Positions 24,410 to 37,329 of a DNA stretch of 64,000 nucleotides are shown here, in pieces (positions within the stretch are counted from its first letter, which is position 1; each line of letters opens with the position of its first letter). The notes beneath the pieces are model-generated. The model did no database searches. It saw only the letters and a program-made list of their open reading frames with translations, and was not told the DNA's origin. The DNA is from Pempheris klunzingeri (lineage: Eukaryota; Chordata; Actinopteri; Acropomatiformes; Pempheridae): positions 20,382,118-20,446,117 of the forward strand of contig NC_092013.1 of assembly GCF_042242105.1 (NCBI RefSeq), read 5' to 3'. The position numbers were made by a program, and so were the translations under genes.

Positions 24410-26415
24410 CTACCCTGCAGCCCGGCGGTCATGTGACCGGAGGTGCTACAAATGGGAGCAAAGTTTTTCTCACGGGTTAATGAGTAGTGAAGGGGTTTTA
24501 CAGGGTTGTAAAGGGAAATTCATAAATCCTACTTTGCCCTCATCACCTGTCTGATTATTTTTATGGATCTCTGCCTCACTTGGCTGCTCTGTCTTGCAGA
24601 ATTGATCACACCTGTGGCCGGTTAAACAGTTACCATTTGCTCCATTGATTACGATGAAGCCACACCAGCCAATTGTTAGAAAGTCCTGTAACTCACACCT
24701 ATGGAAATTATTGAACTTTGTTTCATATGCTGAAATGCCTCATGGATCATATTATATTGAGAAGATAGTCCTATATTTTTTATATGAATTACTCATACAG
24801 TATATTGCTTAGCACAGAAACTATTACAGAAAAATACATGATACCAAATTTCGTGCCAGGTACATTTATTGCCTCGCCTTTCTTATGAGTCTTATGAGAA
24901 AAAACGCACCCAACTACAGCTAACAAGGCTAAAACAAGTCATTAAATCTATATGCAAATATTATATTATCCAGGGTGAGTTGCCCTCAGACCTCTCATTA
25001 GCCCTTGGTGTGGAACAATCTAATGGTATTTACTGAATAACAGAGCACGAGTTGACTGCTATTTCTGCTTCTGCTGCAGAAAACACAAAGTTCATTTTAT
25101 TTATTTAGCCCTTAAGCCGAGCCAGATCTGAATTAATTATTGGTAACAAGTGGGAGTTATGGGGATATTTTCCAAAAGATGAGTGTGTAGAGAAACAGCT
25201 GAGAAAAGCAGGTGTGGGTGGAATCATGAGAAAAGGCGTTTGTAGGTCACTCAGTTGCACCAGTGACATGAATATGTATAGATGCATTACCATAGATGCT
25301 AACAAGTTGTCCTTTGATTAGACAAAGCCCAATAGTCACACCAGATGCTGCAGGAATCAAAACTGTGACCTCCCAGTAAAGGCACAACTATCTAATCGCC
25401 ACAGTTCTCTCTCAAGGACAAAAAAAATCAATTGACTTCGCTCATGGGTGGCACCAAGTGTGCACCCACATACACGGCAGTGCAAGGGTGCGGCAGACCA
25501 GTAACACATCTGTGAGGTTTTTAATGAGCTCATTAAACACAATTCTTTACGCAGAGCTTGAAGGATATCTCCGGCAGACCTGGGGTGGCACGTTGCGACA
25601 GTGTTGTCATCATCAAACTTTCATTTCTGTGAGGGAAATGACGATTGACACGAAAAAAGTCTCAATTATTTAATTAATAATGTCTGAAGTGGCAATTTCT
25701 GTGGTGATTCTAGGCAATAGGGGATAAGGATGGTGTTATATAATCCTTTTCTAACTATCAACATCAAACCTAAACTAACAAATCAGTTTATCTGGTCAAC
25801 AAGTATTATTTGTTTAGCCGCATGATATAGCTAATGTCTGTGTCAAACAACTCTATTCTTGTCCAAAAACTATTTTAACAGATGATAGAGCCATATTGTT
25901 GCATGTGTAGTTTTGTCTGATCTGTGACCAAGAAAATATAGACAGACCTTTAGCAATAGGTACTGTTCGCTAGAGTTTGCGTTTGCACCTTTAAGGTATA
26001 TTCATGATCTTATGAGACTTATCTCACTGCCCATGATGAACACGCCTTTGCCTAAACCTGTGCTTGAATCCATTATTTCTACAGACTGTGCTTTTGAGAA
26101 GCAGATATACAAACACACTAGGTTCACAAAGCTAGCACAGTCACTCCTTTGACTAGCAAGTCTGCACTTAACTCATAGATCAATTTATTTTTCTTGTGGC
26201 TGCATTCATAGCGACACCAAATTCGGATAATCATTGATCAATCATAAGTGTTTTATCCAACCTCGTTTTCACAATTGCTTCCAGCCAACTGCTGTCTTCA
26301 ACCTTTATTGGAAGTTTGTTCGGCTGATGGAATAATTGTGCACCCACAGGTTAACAGCCACCCACAGTTTATTTTTTTCCCAGAGGCACACTAGCAGCTT
26401 AATCTAAGCGACCTG
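24410..26415. other. Intergenic DNA, no gene seen
   Basis: The first few hundred bases are the upstream region of the guanylin gene. The rest is AT-rich with no supported exon. Confidence 0.4.
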
Positions 26416-26419
26416 CTTT

Positions 26420-26550
26420 GGTTGGTTTCCGCCCACAGTCCAAAGACATGCATATTGGGTGTATTGGAATGACCCCCGCCTCTCGCCTGGTGTGTGATGG
26501 GATTGGCTCAGTGACCCCATACAGCACAAGCATGCAGAGATGATGGATTA
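26420..26550 (+). repeat. SINE/L2-type element fragment
   Basis: Contains 'cccacagtccaaagacatgc', 'cccgcctctcgcc' and 'gggattggctcagtgaccc' in the order found in common fish L2-mobilised SINEs. The middle part is partly deleted. Confidence 0.7.
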
Positions 26551-27469
26551 ATAAGTAATGTAAGACGCGTAAAATGATGCGTGCATTATCCTCTCCCGTC
26601 TGTATTAGTCATCATTAGTCGCTAAGTATGCGTCATCCAGTCCATGCAGACAGGTGGGAGTTGTGTATGATGCTGAGATTGTTAATCAATAACATTCCTT
26701 TCAGGTAGGAAAGGCTTCACCCAATGAAGTGTTTTGAAATCAGGCCAACAGGGAGGCTGTGCAGCGGATATGTGTGGGTGATACAGTGTGACATACTTCA
26801 CACACTTCACACTACACACTTCAATAATTTACATTTGTTGAAATATTCAGCTGAGCCTGACATTTCACTGCACTCCGTAACCCCTGCTTACCCCAACTAA
26901 AACAGTGCTCCTACAAACTGTTTATGCGTTGGTGATAAAGAAAAATCAAGCTAACCGACAACCTAAATAATCGAGATATTGATTTCAAGTCACCATTCGT
27001 CCACGCCTGTCAGAATTTAGTGGTTGTCCAAAAGGCTCTATGTCGAGCTAGGAAATGAAAAATAGTCTCCAAGTCAAGGGAAAGGGCAATTCAGACAGAC
27101 AGGTAAGACTAATGAGGACCATTTAAGCTGAAGGGAAGTAAATCATAAGCCTGAGTCTGAATAGAATGGTATTTATCCGGCCTCCTGTCACCACACACAT
27201 CTTACAGTCAAGAGGGTCAGCAAGCAGAGTTTCTCACTAGAGACACTTCATCAAGCTCTCTTTATGTCTGAATGTGAACCTGTGACCTCATGAGTTTAAC
27301 TTTCTTAAACCGTCATTATTTGACTTTTTTGGTCACTTGGGGTTAGCAAAATGAGCTGTAACACACAACAGTGACATATTAGTACCTTTTAAAGTTGTTA
27401 TGCCAAAAGTGTTAGCAAACAGGTAGCTACTTAGGCATCCAGCAGACATCAGCATTCATTATAAGTTGT

Positions 27470-27745
27470 GTTTGGCCACCTGTTTAATATAAAACCAATG
27501 TTTGCTCTCTTTTTCAGCATTATTTTGGTCTCCATGAACTCCTTCAGGAAATATCCGGCTCTTTAAATGCTCCGTTACATTCACCAGCTAGATGCTAACC
27601 TTGTTTTTGTCTGTGCCCTGTTTGGTTCTGCAGAGCACAAAGCGTACAGTCAGTTAATTAGAGCTTTTTCAGCTTTTTGCTGAAAATGAAAGCAGTGAGA
27701 CAGCGGGTCAAAACAGTTAAGTTGAGGGCTGTAAAACGTCATAGA
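27470..27745 (+). repeat. Dispersed fish repeat ('ctccatgaactcct' family)
   Basis: 'ggtctccatgaactcctt...gaaatatccggctct' and 'ttcaccagctagatgctaac' recur at 39590-39830 (same strand) and around 40830-40990 (reverse strand). It is a dispersed element of unknown class. Confidence 0.6.
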
Positions 27746-28861
27746 AAAATACTAATTAGTGGAGCTTTGAGTGAAGCAAACAAATGAGTGTGACTCAGTT
27801 GTTTGTAGTCAGTAGTCTTATGCTTAAATTTGCCACAAATTAAATGGAAAAAAACATCAATAATCTTCGGTTTAAACATCTAAAACTATATACTTAAAAC
27901 ATAGAGGCATTTGTCAGTTAAAGAAGTCTCGATGTCATCCAAATGTTCACTAAGGAACTCATTTCACAGAGAAATACTACCACTGATACTAAATACTATC
28001 ACTACTACTTTTTATCATATGTGAAATGCCATCACATGATACATTTGCACTCTTTCTTTGTAAGAATGAAATCAAACCTAAAGCCTTAATGCAGTGTTCA
28101 AACATGCAACTCCTCACTTTAAATGCCTTTGGCCTCCATTATCAAATCCATGTTGCTGCTCCACAGGAAGTCAAGACGTGATTTCAAACACGCTCTGAGT
28201 CATACATCGTTTATGACAAACCCAGAAATGAGCAGCTTTATGTGCGGTAGAATAAAAGCAGATCCAGACATCTTATCAAAGTGGGAGTGACTGAGGCAGA
28301 GACATTGCTAATTTGAAATATAATGAAACTCTGTTCTCAGAGAGGTTCAGTCGCCTCATTGTTTTTGTCTCACGCTTTGTTTAAAATAGTAATAAACTTT
28401 CATCACCGAGAGGTTTATTATTGTTTTTCAGCGCTCATGCTGTCATGGATGAGCGCTAAAGAAGTCTGTGCAATGATTATCTGCTCTCAGTGATAACAGA
28501 GATGATTTCAAAACTGATGAGATACGAACTGCAGGACTGTAAAGCTCCACTTTTCCTCAGGCTTCTCTGCTGTGCATGTTGTCACAGGTTTAAACATGCA
28601 ACTGTGTGAATGCTGCTAATATATGCTTTTTAAAATTGTATTGTTACATACATATGTATTTAATATATTTTGGATTTCAATGTATGCACACATGAGAAAA
28701 CTGTATAACTCTAATTCTCTATTTTTACATATGATTATGGTTGAATGATTTAACTCTATTGTTGATTGTCTGTTATCATCCAGTGATTATTGTGTGCAGT
28801 TGCAAACTGTGCTTAAACCATAAGATAAATAAAAAAAAATTGAATGATGGTGAAGTCAATA

Positions 28862-29223
28862 CCACTCTCATGTCTGTAGTGTGAATACGAAGCTGCAGCA
28901 AGCAGCTGGTTAGCTTAATTTAACAGAAATATTAGAAAGTGGAAAGTGTAAAAAAAAAGTAATGTGTTTTGGAGGAAGAGCAGATTATCGATTGATCTTA
29001 AAGATTAAGCAAACATTCGAGTGCATGCTCAAACTTTCAAAATTTAAAGTATTATATCTACTGAGTATACGACAGTTGTGATATTGATGTTTCTTTATAA
29101 TGAATTTATTTTATTGATGATTATTACATAGACATGACAGTGGCATTTATCTTCTCATCTAATGCTCAAGAGGAAAGCGAACAAAGCACATTCCCCCAAA
29201 ATGCAAGAACTATTCCTTTAAAG
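28862..29223 (+). repeat. MITE-like dispersed repeat (…aactattcctttaa family)
   Basis: Begins with 'gaagctgcagcaagcagctgg' and ends with 'cttctcatctaatgctc...aaatgcaagaactattcctttaa'. The same end motif is at 52040, 55300 (mirror orientation) and 60780. See the more complete copy at 54934-55320. Confidence 0.6.
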
Positions 29224-29225
29224 TG

Positions 29226-31089
29226 AAAACAAAACATATTGCCCGGGGAAAACTGACAGTTAGGAGATCCAAAATTTCATGTCATGAGTTGTGACATGAT
29301 CCTCCTATCTGAGGGTTTGATGTTTAAAAAAAACTCACTGAATGTGAGGCAGATAAAAGTGATACCACATCAACCAGGTATCACAGCTTTTGTGTATGTA
29401 ACCTCTCCTTATCTCTAGCTTCGTAAAACAGACACTTAACTGTCATGTCTAAAGCTGTAAATGTTCACAAATCGTCTCTGTCAAATATGTTATGTCATAG
29501 CATAGTCAATAAAAAGGTAATGAGCTGTTCTCAAACAGCGGCTGAAATGTCAGACCACTCAAAAAAGTGGTACAAGAATTTATTATCCTTTGGCTTGATT
29601 GTAGAAATAGAAATGTCAAGTGACCACAGACACAATGTTTTATTAGCCTGGCAATAGAAGACCCCACCATTGATGGTCTTTGGGAAAAAAGCATTGATCT
29701 GATGTCAAATGTCTCATAATCATCTGTATAATTGTTTACCTTTTCATCTTGTTGTAAATGAATGTGATACCTCTATTCATAACTATTCATTTGTTGGTCA
29801 TGTACATACAGATACAGTACAAGGATAATTTAGTAGAAGTACAATACGAAGTGTGGGGCTGCTCCCATCGGCCATAACACAACACAACACAACACTGAAG
29901 ATATGAATTTACAGTTTAAACCTTGGGTTTCAGGAAATAAGTTACTCCAGAAATATAAAAGCATAGATACATTCTGCTCAACAACTCATCTAGTTGTCTC
30001 CGACTGTACATCCACAATACTTAAAAGTCTAGTCACAGCAGGAAAAATCGATCTTGTTATGAAGAATCTTGTTGCTAATGATGAGTCTCACGCTTGCAGT
30101 GCTTCCGTTTACGCCTTTTATTAGATGGAGGCCGATGGTGGCGGCTTTACTGCAAAGCTATAAATTGACAAAGATGGCATATTCAGTTCCTGCAGACTGA
30201 AATTGTGGCGATTTATCAGGAGTGTCAGATTTACGCTCTGCTGATTTAATCCTCACCAACAAATCAGCATTATTTATTTCACCTGCAGGCCGGACGTCAT
30301 AATGGTTAGTGTCGTATCCACTGCCACTGTTCCCATCACTCTCCCTGGAAACTCCAAAATACACATACTGCGTCAGGAGATCAGCAAAAGGCTGACATCT
30401 GGTGACTGTACTTTCTTCTTGAAAGTATATCTGTCTTAATGTGGCTTCTATTGATGATTTATTGCCGTCATAATACTTGATATCAAGTCTGCCTTCTGAG
30501 CCAACTGTCTCATAATGATAAAAGTCACTGTGATAAAAGTGATATGATAAAAGTGACTATAGTACTGTATGTTGCCTTTGTAATAGAAAATAGTTTGAAT
30601 TTAAAGTGTGATGACTGATTTAGTTCAGTTAGTAGACATTCATAAGGGGTTGGGAAATAAGGGTGTTTAACAAAATGATAAACATGAAAGAAAAGCAGCA
30701 AAACACTGTTTTTTCTCTCATTTTTGAGTTTGAGCCCACAAAGCAGTAGACATATGCAACCAGCAACAATGGTTTACAAGTAAAAGTTCCTTCATTTTAA
30801 GATATTACAAGTGATAAAGGTCTTTGATAAAGTTTAACTCTCAACCTCGCAAATCACAACAAAGGATTTTTATTGTCTTATCACTGAGTAGTCTTACTCC
30901 AGAGAACATGACAGCTGGCAGATCCAGTTGTGTTTTAAGTGGGTGATGATCTTAACTTATCTGCCCCATGAATTAAACCTGCACCCTTGTAACAACTGCT
31001 GTTCTTCAGCTTTGGTAAAACAAGCATTGCTGGTTGAAGTAAAATCATAGACCGTATATAAAACAGGTGACAGAAAAGTGAAGGGAATA
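29226..31089. other. Intergenic DNA, no gene seen
   Basis: AT-rich. Small local repeats occur: (CAACA)n near 29876-29895 and three 'gataaaagt' units near 30517-30556. No supported exon. Confidence 0.45.
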
Positions 31090-31314
31090 CCTCAGTGCAC
31101 ATATGTCAAACTCAAGGCCCGCGGGCCACATCCGGCCCGTGACTATTAAGAATGGCCCGTCGGTGAACAGCACTCCCACCTCTAATACTACAAATCCCAC
31201 AATGCACTGAACAGCTGCTGTCAGGACCCGTGCAGCAGCCCCTCCTCCTGCAGGTATAATGACACTCCGATCAGCGGATCAATGCATCGATCAGCGATGT
31301 TATAGCGACACTTA

Positions 31315-31377
31315 TGGCGCGTTTCCACTAGTACCTACTGAGCTCTACTCGGAGTGGGTACTAGTGGAAACGCGCCA
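31315..31377. mobile_element. 63-bp nested MITE, PIF/Harbinger-like
   Basis: Near-perfect palindrome: TGGCGCGTTTCCACTAGTACC at the left (20 of these bases mirrored) and its complement at the right. TTA flanks each side (31312-31314 and 31378-31380). A 3-bp TTA/TAA duplication is typical of PIF/Harbinger. It sits inside the hAT element, so it inserted later. Confidence 0.75.
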
Positions 31378-31666
31378 TTAAGCTAGACCCCCCCAAAATA
31401 AATGGCTAAACGAAAAGTGGACTTTGAAAACAGAGACTTTCAAAGCAGGTGGGGGGCAGAGTTTTACCTGTTTGTCGATATCGGAGGTGAACCTGTGTGT
31501 ATTGTTTGTGGAGCTGATGTGGCCATAATTAAAGAATATAAATATAAGACGACACTATGAGACAAAACATCAGGATAGTACAAAAAAGAAAAAAAATATT
31601 TAAAATTCTATTTATTTTATTGATGAAAAGTTGTTGAAGTTTGGCTGTTTAAATTCATATTTCTGG

Positions 31667-31690
31667 ATATATATATATATATATATATAT
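31667..31690. repeat. (AT)n microsatellite
   Basis: About twelve AT units inside the 3' half of the hAT element. Confidence 0.9.
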
Positions 31691-32149
31691 TATTAGATTA
31701 TATTATATACTATAATAAAAGAGTCACTATTAGACTCTTCACTAAATGTCGAGCCTGTTTGGCCCGCGACTTAGACCGTGTTTTAAATTTTGGCCCTTTC
31801 TTTAATTGAGTTTGACACCCCTGCCTTAGTGTCTTAAACCTGCATTCTTTCTAATGGCCAGCAGGGGGCGACTCCACTGGCTCTCCTCAAACCAGTAACT
31901 CTACTGGTTTAGATTATCTCCTTGTCTGCCTCAATTTTGTCAAAATGCTGGATGTAGCAAAACTTTTTTTTTTTAATTTAGCGATAACAAATCTGGGATT
32001 TTAGCCAGTGGCCCAACAGACTCTACCAGCTTGGTTTGCTGCAAGCTTGGCTCCCGTGCTAAAAATAAGAAGCACGACGCTCGATAAATATAAGAGCTCA
32101 AATGAAAATGTTGTTCAGTTCTGCTTCTTTCAGCTCGATTCATATGAGG

Positions 32150-32490
32150 TTGCATGTGCTTTAATTTTTGTCTTGCCAGGACGATTGTAATGCACTTTGT
32201 GTCACTTTGTGCCAGTGTCAGACAGAACCACCTCCACCAACACCAGCTGGCACAGAGCAAAGCTGCTTTAACACTCACAAAGAAATATAACTCCTGTGCT
32301 AGCTGACTTACTCTGGCTGCCTGTCCTCTTCCATATTGATTCTAATATTTTATTAATGACTTTTAAAATTGAATGGCTATGGTCCAACTTATATAAAGGT
32401 TTTATTGACTCCCTATGTGCTGCATGCTGAGACTGATGCATGCTGGTTGTTCCTAGATCCTGGATTGTGTCAGGACTAAAATCTCACTCT
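32150..32490 (+). mobile_element. Degraded L2-like LINE, 3' end of reverse-transcriptase ORF
   Basis: The plus-strand reading around 32165-32440 includes DCNAL (for the usual DYCNAL), then LLWLPVLFHID and NILLMTFK. These correspond to the LDYCN and LHWLPV...ILLLTFK blocks of L2/Rex1-type LINEs after the RT core. There are several stops and no flanking full-length ORF. Confidence 0.55.
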
Positions 32491-32499
32491 TGGCATTTT

Positions 32500-34740
32500 A
32501 CATTTTCATTTTGTTTTATATTTTTTGTTGTTATGACCCCTCTGTTGTTTTTATTACTGTTTTTATTTTCATTGTATTTTATTTTACTATTATACTATAG
32601 GTCACTGAAGCACTTTATTTTATTTATTTTAGGGAATAAAGTGAAGAAGAAGGTAGAAGTTTTCAGCTCTAAATGAAAGTTCAGTGTTTAACCCCTTACT
32701 GCCTGAATTTATTTACAATTATATAAGAAAATTAATTATTTGTGTTTTTGCATTCAAGCAGATGCTAAATGAAGTGGAGATTGTTAATTTGAATATAACA
32801 TAGCATAGACTAGTACAATATAATAGTATAATGAAATATATATGTACATACGGATAGAATATATATATATTTATTTATGTATGTATGCATCTATGTATAT
32901 ATAATGTATACATAGAATATGCATCAACCAGCATCAGTGGGATACAGAGGCCACCTCAGATGCATCAAGACCAGAAGAGGTTTGAGGCGAATTCGCGACA
33001 ACAGGCAACAAGTGTTTAAGGCCAACAAATGCTGCTAGCAGATTATCTTCTTAGCTTTATTTGCAGTGTAGCAGATTTAAAAACACAATTACACAGCTTA
33101 ACAAAAAGATGAAAAGCCAATCAAAGTCAAGTAATGATAATGATATTGAATTCTATGATTAATTTTATGTATATAGCACACGCTAAAATACAGCGAAATC
33201 AAAACAATCTTCGTCGAGTGTTAAAACTGAGCAGATTTAACGCATCGAGGGGCAGTGATGAGTTTAACTTGACACTCGGGATTATGACAAGTGAGGAGAA
33301 AGGGATGGGGTGACCATTGGTTATGATATGTATGATGCCTTTTTTGTGATTTTTCTTATTGGCTGGCATCAGGGTCGCCCCCAGAAATTGTTCACAGGGG
33401 GGGGCCAGATAGGGCCAGTGAAAACCCTGGGGTGGCACACCAAAACCAAAACCAATAACCGAATTTCAAGAAGAAAAGCTGTTGTAAGTATTGAGGCTAG
33501 TCAAGATCAATGTCAATATGACAGTTAAGGAATCATGTACTCATATACTTTCTAATTTTACAGTTAATGTTACTTAGATGTACATGGACTAATACAGTAC
33601 AAGCCTGTTTTATTAAGTGTTGGTTTATTTATGAGTTAGGAAATTCATTGTTCTAATAAGGTAGTTGTATTATACAGCTTTACTATTAGGGAGTACATTC
33701 ATTTAATGAACTAAACAGTTACAGGGGACAAGTCTACTCAAGTTTAAAAGCACCACACAGAGGCCTGATTATTTTCAATACAGCTTTATTCTGCTGTAAA
33801 CATGTAACAGACTATGTCCACAAAACAAAGCATTGTCTTTGACAATAGACATTTTACCATAGCTCTGAGAGTATTCTAGTCATGTGTGCGCACTGTACCG
33901 GTCTTTCTTGAAGCCTCATCTTCTGTCCCCTTGAAGAGTACGAGGGAAAAATTTGAGATGCTGCTGTTTGGGCCCTCTGATCTTGCCTGGGAAATATCTG
34001 TGATGAAAATGAAGAAAATAAGTTGCTCTGAATTTAAAATAGCAGCAGCAAAAACAACAGTAATAACATGAGTAGCTGTCCATAGTAATCCCAGATTACA
34101 GTTGTATTATGGACCCCTAGTCAGTTCTGTTCTGATTGTTCAAACTCATCTACCTGTAAACATGAATAAGAAGCTTTCTGTTGTTGCACCAGGATTCATA
34201 ACTCAGTGTTGACACCTTGTTACCACGCGTTTATCCAGATAAAGTTACTCTCTTGCCATTCATTTCCTCATGAGGGACCCTGTTCTCAGCTCACCTGTTG
34301 GTCCAGCAGTAGGATGAACAGCTGTGTCCTGTCTGGCCTGCTGCCTTACTTCTTCCCTGTTCTCTTCTTCCCCTGAACCTGCTCCTCTGCACTACCCTGC
34401 TCTGTCTCTGTCCCCGTCTGTTCATGGGTTTGCTCGGCGGTGTTATCTTGGCCTGCATCATCACACATATGGAAGAGATGTCCGTAGAGTTTCTCTTCAT
34501 TGTCTGCAACTTGCCCTATCATCACGGCACAGGTACTGGTGATCCGACGCTAGCGGCCCTTCACACAAGCTAATGAGATGCTCAGTAAGGGAGAGCAGCC
34601 AGCAGGAGGTTCAGCACAGACACAGTTTACCAAACACACACTATTTGTTCTAAAAATAAGTACTGTTTGACTTACTTACCTGTTGGTAGTCTGGTTGTCT
34701 CAACAGCTGCCGTTGAAAATGACTTTATCGGAGCTAGGCA
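32500..34740. other. Intergenic DNA with an unclassified repeat, no gene seen
   Basis: AT-rich, with TATG-type low complexity at 32835-32920. At 33368-33440 a GC-rich block ('cagggtcgcccccagaaattg', then an eight-G run and 'ccctggggtggcac') looks like the terminus of a DNA transposon, but I found no partner end. Open frames at 34291-34540 are basic and low-complexity and were not accepted as genes. Confidence 0.4.
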
Positions 34741-34741
34741 C

Positions 34742-35143
34742 TGGACCAGGTAGAACCCAAAAGCAGGACACAGGAAACTCTCAGACAGGTGAACACTTTA
34801 ATAAGGTCAGACAGGCAAACAATACCTACAGACATGGGCAATGACAAAATACAAAGGTCACAAAAGATTCCAAAGGCTTGGCAAGATAACAATTGGCAAC
34901 TTGAACGCTCGACGAGACAAGACAATCTGGCACAGGACACAGGGAGACGCAGATAATATATACACGAGGTAATGGGGAACAGGTGGAAACAATCAGGGCG
35001 GGGTGCACAATCACAAAGGCGGGAAACACACAAGGGCAGGAAGTCAACGAGAGGAGAGTTTAGATTTCAAAATAAAACAGGAAGTGAGAGATGAGACTAA
35101 ACACAAGTGAACACAGACAACTTAAACACGACGAGACATAACA
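34742..35143 (-). mobile_element. 3' LTR of a Ty3/gypsy element
   Basis: On the minus strand the LTR starts TGTTATGTCTCG at 35143, directly after a G-rich polypurine tract (plus-strand tacccccccttc). It includes a TATA-like 'gtatatatta' and a possible polyA region (ttattaaag). The right-hand end of the LTR (near 34742) is estimated, because no second LTR exists for comparison. Confidence 0.65.
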
Positions 35144-35565
35144 GTACCCCCCCTTCTAGGGCCGGCTCCTGACAGCCCAGGGGTGTCAGGGTGGCTTCTA
35201 AAAAAGTCATCAATGAGGCTCTGGTCCATGATGTGACTGGCTGGGACCCAGGACCTCTCCTCCGGACCGTAGCCTTCCCAGTCCACGAGGAACTGACAAC
35301 CTTGACCCCTTCTACGGACAGCCAACAGTTTCCTGACTGTATACACAGGACCCCCGTCGATCATCCGGGGTGGTGGAGGCGGTTTGGAAGGTGGTACCAA
35401 GGAACTCTCTTTGACGGGCTTAATCTTGCTGACGTGGAATGTGGGGTGTACTTTGAGGGACCTAGGTAAACGTAGGCAGACAGAGACAGGGTTAATGATT
35501 TTGTCAAGAGCAAAGGGTCCTACATACCTCGGAGCAAGCCATAAACACAATAACCATAAACACAA
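35122..35565 (-). pseudogene. Gypsy integrase C-terminus and chromodomain fragment
   Basis: An open minus-strand frame of 147 codons contains the integrase C-terminal barrel region ([20 protein letters not shown]) and then a chromodomain ([17 protein letters not shown]). The stop falls about 20 bases inside the LTR. Chromodomains on gypsy integrases guide insertion to chromatin marks. The start of this frame is only the ORF limit; the real upstream continuation is in another frame. Confidence 0.85.
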
Positions 35566-36155
35566 TGAAAAGGTGAAAATCCAGTTACAGTGGTGGGGAG
35601 GGTGTTGTGCGCATATTCCACCCAGGTCAGGTGGTCACTCCAGGTGGTCTGATTCTGGGAAACCAGACAGCGCAAACATGTCTCCAACTCCTGGTTCAAA
35701 CGTTCAGTCTGACCGTTTGACTGGGGATGGTACCCGGATGACAGATTGAGTGTGGCCCCTAATAGGTGGCAGAATTCCTTCCAGAAGCCGGCCACGAATT
35801 GAGGTCCTCGATCGGATACAATGTCTGAGGGTAACCCGTTAATTCTAAAAATGTTCTTCATCATTATCTCTGCCGTTTGTTTGGCAGACAGCAGCTTGGG
35901 CAGGGCGATAAAGTGGACCATTTTAGAAAAGTGATCCACCACTGTCAACACTGTATTGTTACCTTGAGAGGCGGGTAACCTGATGATGAAGTCCACACAG
36001 ATGTGTGACCAAGGGCGTTGAGGAACCGGTAGTGGGTGCAGCAGGCCCATCTGTGCCTGCTCAGAAGTCTTGTTAGTAGCACACACCACACAGGCCGACA
36101 CATACTCTACAACATCTTGGACCAAGGTTGGCCACCAGAAGCGCTGTTTAACCAC
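35520..36155 (-). pseudogene. Gypsy integrase core fragment
   Basis: 211 codons with the zinc-finger remainder (CVVCATNK), the first catalytic Asp in HICVDFI, the second in DRGPQF, and the Glu in [12 protein letters not shown]. The DDE triad is therefore still readable. The frame opens at a break from the upstream RNase H frame near 36150. Confidence 0.85.
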
Positions 36156-37328
36156 GAAGGCCGTGCACTTGGCCCCTGGGTGACGTGAGCAGCGACGTAT
36201 GAGCCCAGTGTATTACCCGCGAACGTAACTGTACCGGAACAAACAACCTATTTGCCGGACATCCGCTTGGTACAAGACCTTTGTCATTAGCCTGCTGCAC
36301 ATCAGTTTCTATCTGCCAGGACACCGCTCCTACCACACGGTTGAGTGGTAGGATGGGTTCGGGGTCTCTGGCAGTGGGTTCAGGATCAAACAACAGAGAC
36401 AGGACGTCTGGCTTGGTATTCTGTGAACCCGGGCTATAAGACAGGGAAAACCTGAATCGGCTAAAAAACAAGGCCCACCTGGCTTGGCGTGAATTGAGTC
36501 TCTTTGCTCCCTTGATGTACTCCAAGTTTTTGTGGTCAGTCCAGATCAGAAAAGGCTGCTCTGCCCCTTCCAACCAGTGCCTCCACTCCTCCAACGCTGT
36601 CTTAACCGCCAGCAGCTCACGGTTTCCTGCGTCATAGTTCCGTTCCGCCTGAGACAGCTTCCGGGACAGATAGGCGCAGGGATGGACTCTGCCGTCCGTA
36701 GCTGACCACTGCGATAGCACCGCCCCAATCCCTTCATTGGAGGCATCCACCTCCACCACAAACTGTCGCTGTGAGTCGAACAAAAATTCCTGATGAATTT
36801 ACAATAAAAATTCGCAAACCCAAGAAATTGTTGCACTTTTTTCCGAGATGTTGGAGTAGGCCAATTGGCCACCGCACTCACCTTCTCAGGGTCCATGCTA
36901 ATCTGATTAGCGGAGATTACATACCCCAAAAAGGAGACGGCGGCTGCATGGAAGTCACATTTCTCTGCTTTAACGAAGAGTTTGTGTTGCAGCAGACATT
37001 CCAACACCCGCCTGACATGGACCTGGTGAGCGTCTAGGTCTGGAGAGAAAAGCAAAATATCATCAAGATAGACAAAAACAAAATCGTTCAAAAAGTCCCT
37101 CAAGACCTCATTGACGAAAGCCTGGAATACTGCCGGAGCGTTTGTTAGTCCAAATGGCATCACCAGGTATTCGTATCTGTCGAAGCAGAATCCCGCTCCA
37201 GCAGGGGAAGAGGATGGCCGAATAATCCCAGCCTTCAGGGACGAGGAAATGTAGTCCTCCATGGCTTTTCTTTCTGGCCCAGAAATAGAATACAATCTCC
37301 CCTTGGGGATGGGCGCGCCAGGCAACAA
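36148..37328 (-). pseudogene. Gypsy reverse transcriptase and RNase H fragments
   Basis: Two overlapping frames: 37328-36546 (RT, with [22 protein letters not shown] and YLDD) and 36783-36148 (RNase H, with [25 protein letters not shown] and [10 protein letters not shown]). A frameshift near 36780 separates them. The RT palm is shortened by an internal deletion of the region holding the first catalytic Asp. Confidence 0.85.
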
Positions 37329-37329
37329 A

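Larger units (their letters stand above)
31098..31823 (+). mobile_element. Non-autonomous hAT transposon with BED-finger remnant
   Basis: Terminal inverted repeats share GTCAAACTC: the left end is cacatatgtcaaactc and the right end is gagtttgacacccctg. Flanking 8-bp duplications cctcagtg (31090-31097) and ccttagtg (31824-31831) match at 7 of 8 bases, the hAT target-site length. Inside, an ATG at 31402 opens MAKRKVDFENRDFQSRW, and a CxxC pair (VCIVCG) follows. This is the start of a BED-type zinc finger like those of hAT transposases related to GTF2IRD2. The frame stops at 31558; the matching histidine half (HYETKH) lies in another frame, so a small frameshift broke it. The catalytic part is absent. 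A 63-bp MITE is nested at 31315. Confidence 0.8.

Noticed and set aside
30517-30556. Three spaced 'gataaaagt' units that might suggest a CRISPR-like array
   Set aside because: Units are about 9 bases and irregularly spaced in a vertebrate genome; a simple local repeat.
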